64,000 nucleotides of DNA from an uncultured Tenacibaculum sp. Lineage in GTDB: Bacteria; Bacteroidota; Bacteroidia; Flavobacteriales; Flavobacteriaceae. The notes under the pieces were generated by a model that saw nothing but the letters and a program-made list of their open reading frames with translations, was not told where the DNA came from and made no database searches. Of this stretch, positions 62,719-64,000 are shown piece by piece (position 1 is the first letter of the stretch; each line of letters opens with the position of its first letter). The translations under genes were made by a program, and so were the position numbers. The stretch covers positions 309,313 through 373,312 of the forward strand of contig NZ_CANMMT010000002.1 of NCBI RefSeq assembly GCF_947499065.1, in the 5' to 3' direction.

Positions 62719-63333
62719 ATGATTGAAACCCTTATCTCTTTTGTTTTAGCTACTGGAACACTAGCTTTTTCTCCTGGCCCTGACAATATATTTGTTTTAA
62801 CACAAAGTATCGTAAATGGTAAAAAATATGGATTAGCAACTGTAGCTGGATTAATGACTGGTTGTATAATTCATACTACTTTAGTAGCCTTTGGTGTTTC
62901 AGAAATTATAAATCAAAACCCTAAATTGTTTTTTATTATAAAACTATTGGGAGCAGGATATCTTTTGTATTTAGCTTATCAAGTATATAGAAGCGATGCT
63001 AAAATTGCATTTTCAACAGAGAATGTAGAAAAAAAGACAACTTTTGAATTGTTTAAAAAAGGATTTTGGATGAATGTTTTAAATCCGAAAGTGACTATTT
63101 TCTTTTTGGCTTTTTTTCCGCAATTTTTGTTTTCTGATAGTCTTTCAAATGTATTACAGTTTTATGTTTTAGGTGGTTTGTTTATATTAACATCGTTCGT
63201 AATATTTTCAACAATAGCCGTTTTAGCAGGTACTATCTCAGAATCTATAAAAAAGAATGCCCAAATAGGCGTTTACCTAAAATGGGCACAAATTATTGTT
63301 TTTGTTGGAATTGCGGTTTTAATTTTATTATAA
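62719..63333 (+). CDS. LysE/RhtB-family amino-acid exporter
   Basis: An inner-membrane exporter of 204 residues with the LysE fold of about six membrane segments. The family's FSPGPDNIFVLTQS motif is at the N-terminus; GLATVAGLMTGCIIH and WMNVLNPKVTIFFLAFFPQF follow. The substrate may be threonine, homoserine, lysine or others and cannot be read here. It begins 3 bp after pyrD, so the two are co-transcribed, and it ends 1 bp before the stop of a convergent gene. Confidence 0.92.
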   Translation: MIETLISFVLATGTLAFSPGPDNIFVLTQSIVNGKKYGLATVAGLMTGCIIHTTLVAFGVSEIINQNPKLFFIIKLLGAGYLLYLAYQVYRSDAKIAFSTENVEKKTTFELFKKGFWMNVLNPKVTIFFLAFFPQFLFSDSLSNVLQFYVLGGLFILTSFVIFSTIAVLAGTISESIKKNAQIGVYLKWAQIIVFVGIAVLILL

Positions 63334-63334
63334 A

Positions 63335-64000
63335 TTAATCTTCTTCCTTTTTAGTAAGTCTTTTTAAAGCTCTTTTAGAACTTCTATTTTCTGGATTGAT
63401 AGCTAACGATTTTTTGTAGTATTCTGTAGCTTTTACTGTGTCTTTCATTTTTAAATAAGCATCACCGGTACTGTCGTAAGTATTAGAACTTTTAGGGTAT
63501 AATTCAATATTGATTTTAAAAACATTAAGAGCTTTTTCAAACTCTTTATTTGATAAATAACGATAACCTAAACGATTCAAACTTCTTTCTCTAATAACAG
63601 GGTTTAAGCTATCTTTTTGTTTAATGGCTTTATATCCTTTTAAAGCGGCTTCAAAATTATTTTCAGCTAGGTATTCACTTGGAGTTTTTTCACCTTCTTT
63701 AAGTTTGTTAAAAATGTAAACCTTGCCATGATGTTCACGTTTTTTTGCTAATTCAATTTTATTTTGTGCTGTGTTAAATATTAGTTTTTCGTTTAATTCA
63801 CGAGCATAAAAAGTACTATCATTAACTTTTAGAGGTTCTAAATTTTGTCCACGCCATGTTAAAAATAACTTTCCTTCGTTAAATTTTACTTCTATAGTTT
63901 CATCAGCATTAAAAAAATAACGACCAGAGGCATTCTTAATAAACTCTTCAGAGTTTTTATTTGAGGTACAGTTGGTTAGGAATAATAATAAGGAAATAAA
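63335..64000 (-). CDS. TPR lipoprotein, 5' end cut off by the window
   Basis: The reading frame is open from the window edge to its stop at 63335, so the protein is at least 222 residues. Close to the edge it reads LLLFLTNCTSN, a lipobox, so only the first residues of the signal peptide are missing. A beta-rich middle (NASGRYFFNADETIEVKF, LTWRGQNLEPL) is followed by TPR repeats (FEAALKGYKAIKQKD; FEKALNVFKINIELYPKSS; KATEYYKKSLAINPENRS). TPR tails of this form often end Bacteroidota hydrolases and chaperone-like lipoproteins; the function is unknown. The TTG at 63580 is internal and not the start. Confidence 0.8.
   Translation of the reverse strand, partial: FISLLLFLTNCTSNKNSEEFIKNASGRYFFNADETIEVKFNEGKLFLTWRGQNLEPLKVNDSTFYARELNEKLIFNTAQNKIELAKKREHHGKVYIFNKLKEGEKTPSEYLAENNFEAALKGYKAIKQKDSLNPVIRERSLNRLGYRYLSNKEFEKALNVFKINIELYPKSSNTYDSTGDAYLKMKDTVKATEYYKKSLAINPENRSSKRALKRLTKKEED

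Noticed and set aside
63335..63580. Complete 81-residue TPR protein from TTG 63580
   Set aside because: The frame continues to the window edge with a lipobox, so this is an internal codon of a longer truncated gene.

Overview
The window is a 64 kb piece of an AT-rich (roughly 30% GC by eye) chromosome from a marine-type Flavobacteriaceae bacterium (Bacteroidota). The evidence is a SusC/SusD outer-membrane pair, T9SS C-terminal sorting domains, DUF4290 next to murA, a VF530-family protein, many LSC-type lipoproteins, a TAnnTTTG-type -7 promoter element and the absence of Shine-Dalgarno leaders. Low GC and gene content resemble Tenacibaculum or Polaribacter, but the genus is an inference. Both ends cut genes: a dicarboxylate/amino-acid symporter on the left and a TPR lipoprotein on the right. 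I see no rRNA, tRNA, CRISPR array, transposase or prophage.

Layout. 1-5.4 kb: symporter, then a tight five-gene operon (GshB-like ATP-grasp ligase, 3-mercaptopyruvate sulfurtransferase, TerB-like protein, N-formylglutamate amidohydrolase, QEGLA/DUF1704 zinc-peptidase-like protein). 5.4-15.6 kb: housekeeping genes (PcrA/UvrD-type helicase, DUF4290-murA, M1 aminopeptidase, AlkB) and a histidine-rich coiled-coil lipoprotein. 15.6-22.8 kb: a cobalamin region with a cobU-cobT-cobS-cobC operon ending in a BtuF-like lipoprotein, a divergent second BtuF-like protein without a signal peptide, and an adenosylcobalamin riboswitch in front of a BtuB-like receptor. Together these take up corrinoids and finish the nucleotide loop, which suggests salvage rather than de novo synthesis. 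22.8-35.5 kb: DCC protein, MacAB-like ABC exporter operon, gcvT, Xaa-Pro aminopeptidase, TlpA-like protein, VF530, alpha/beta hydrolase, priA.

35.6-49 kb is the accessory part, all on the minus strand: an orphan SusC/SusD pair, a suppressor-of-fused domain protein, an AprA-like methyltransferase, a cadherin/DUF285 (BspA-like) surface lipoprotein, and a LytTR response regulator with its propeller-type histidine kinase. Three exact AATAAACGG repeats spaced by 21 bp lie upstream of susC. A second pair of repeats with the same 21-bp spacing and a CGTTT core lies upstream of the BspA-like gene. Both fit the binding-site architecture of LytTR regulators, so I propose that this two-component system controls both loci.

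49-64 kb: lipoprotein, two NUDIX hydrolases, M42 aminopeptidase, PlsC-like acyltransferase, two tandem paralogous secreted endonuclease I proteins with FN3, lamin-tail, GEVED and T9SS domains, then pheT, pyrD, a LysE exporter and the truncated TPR lipoprotein. Two enzymes carry notable active-site residues: MurA has Asp in place of the fosfomycin-reactive Cys, and PyrD has Cys where class 2 enzymes usually have Ser.
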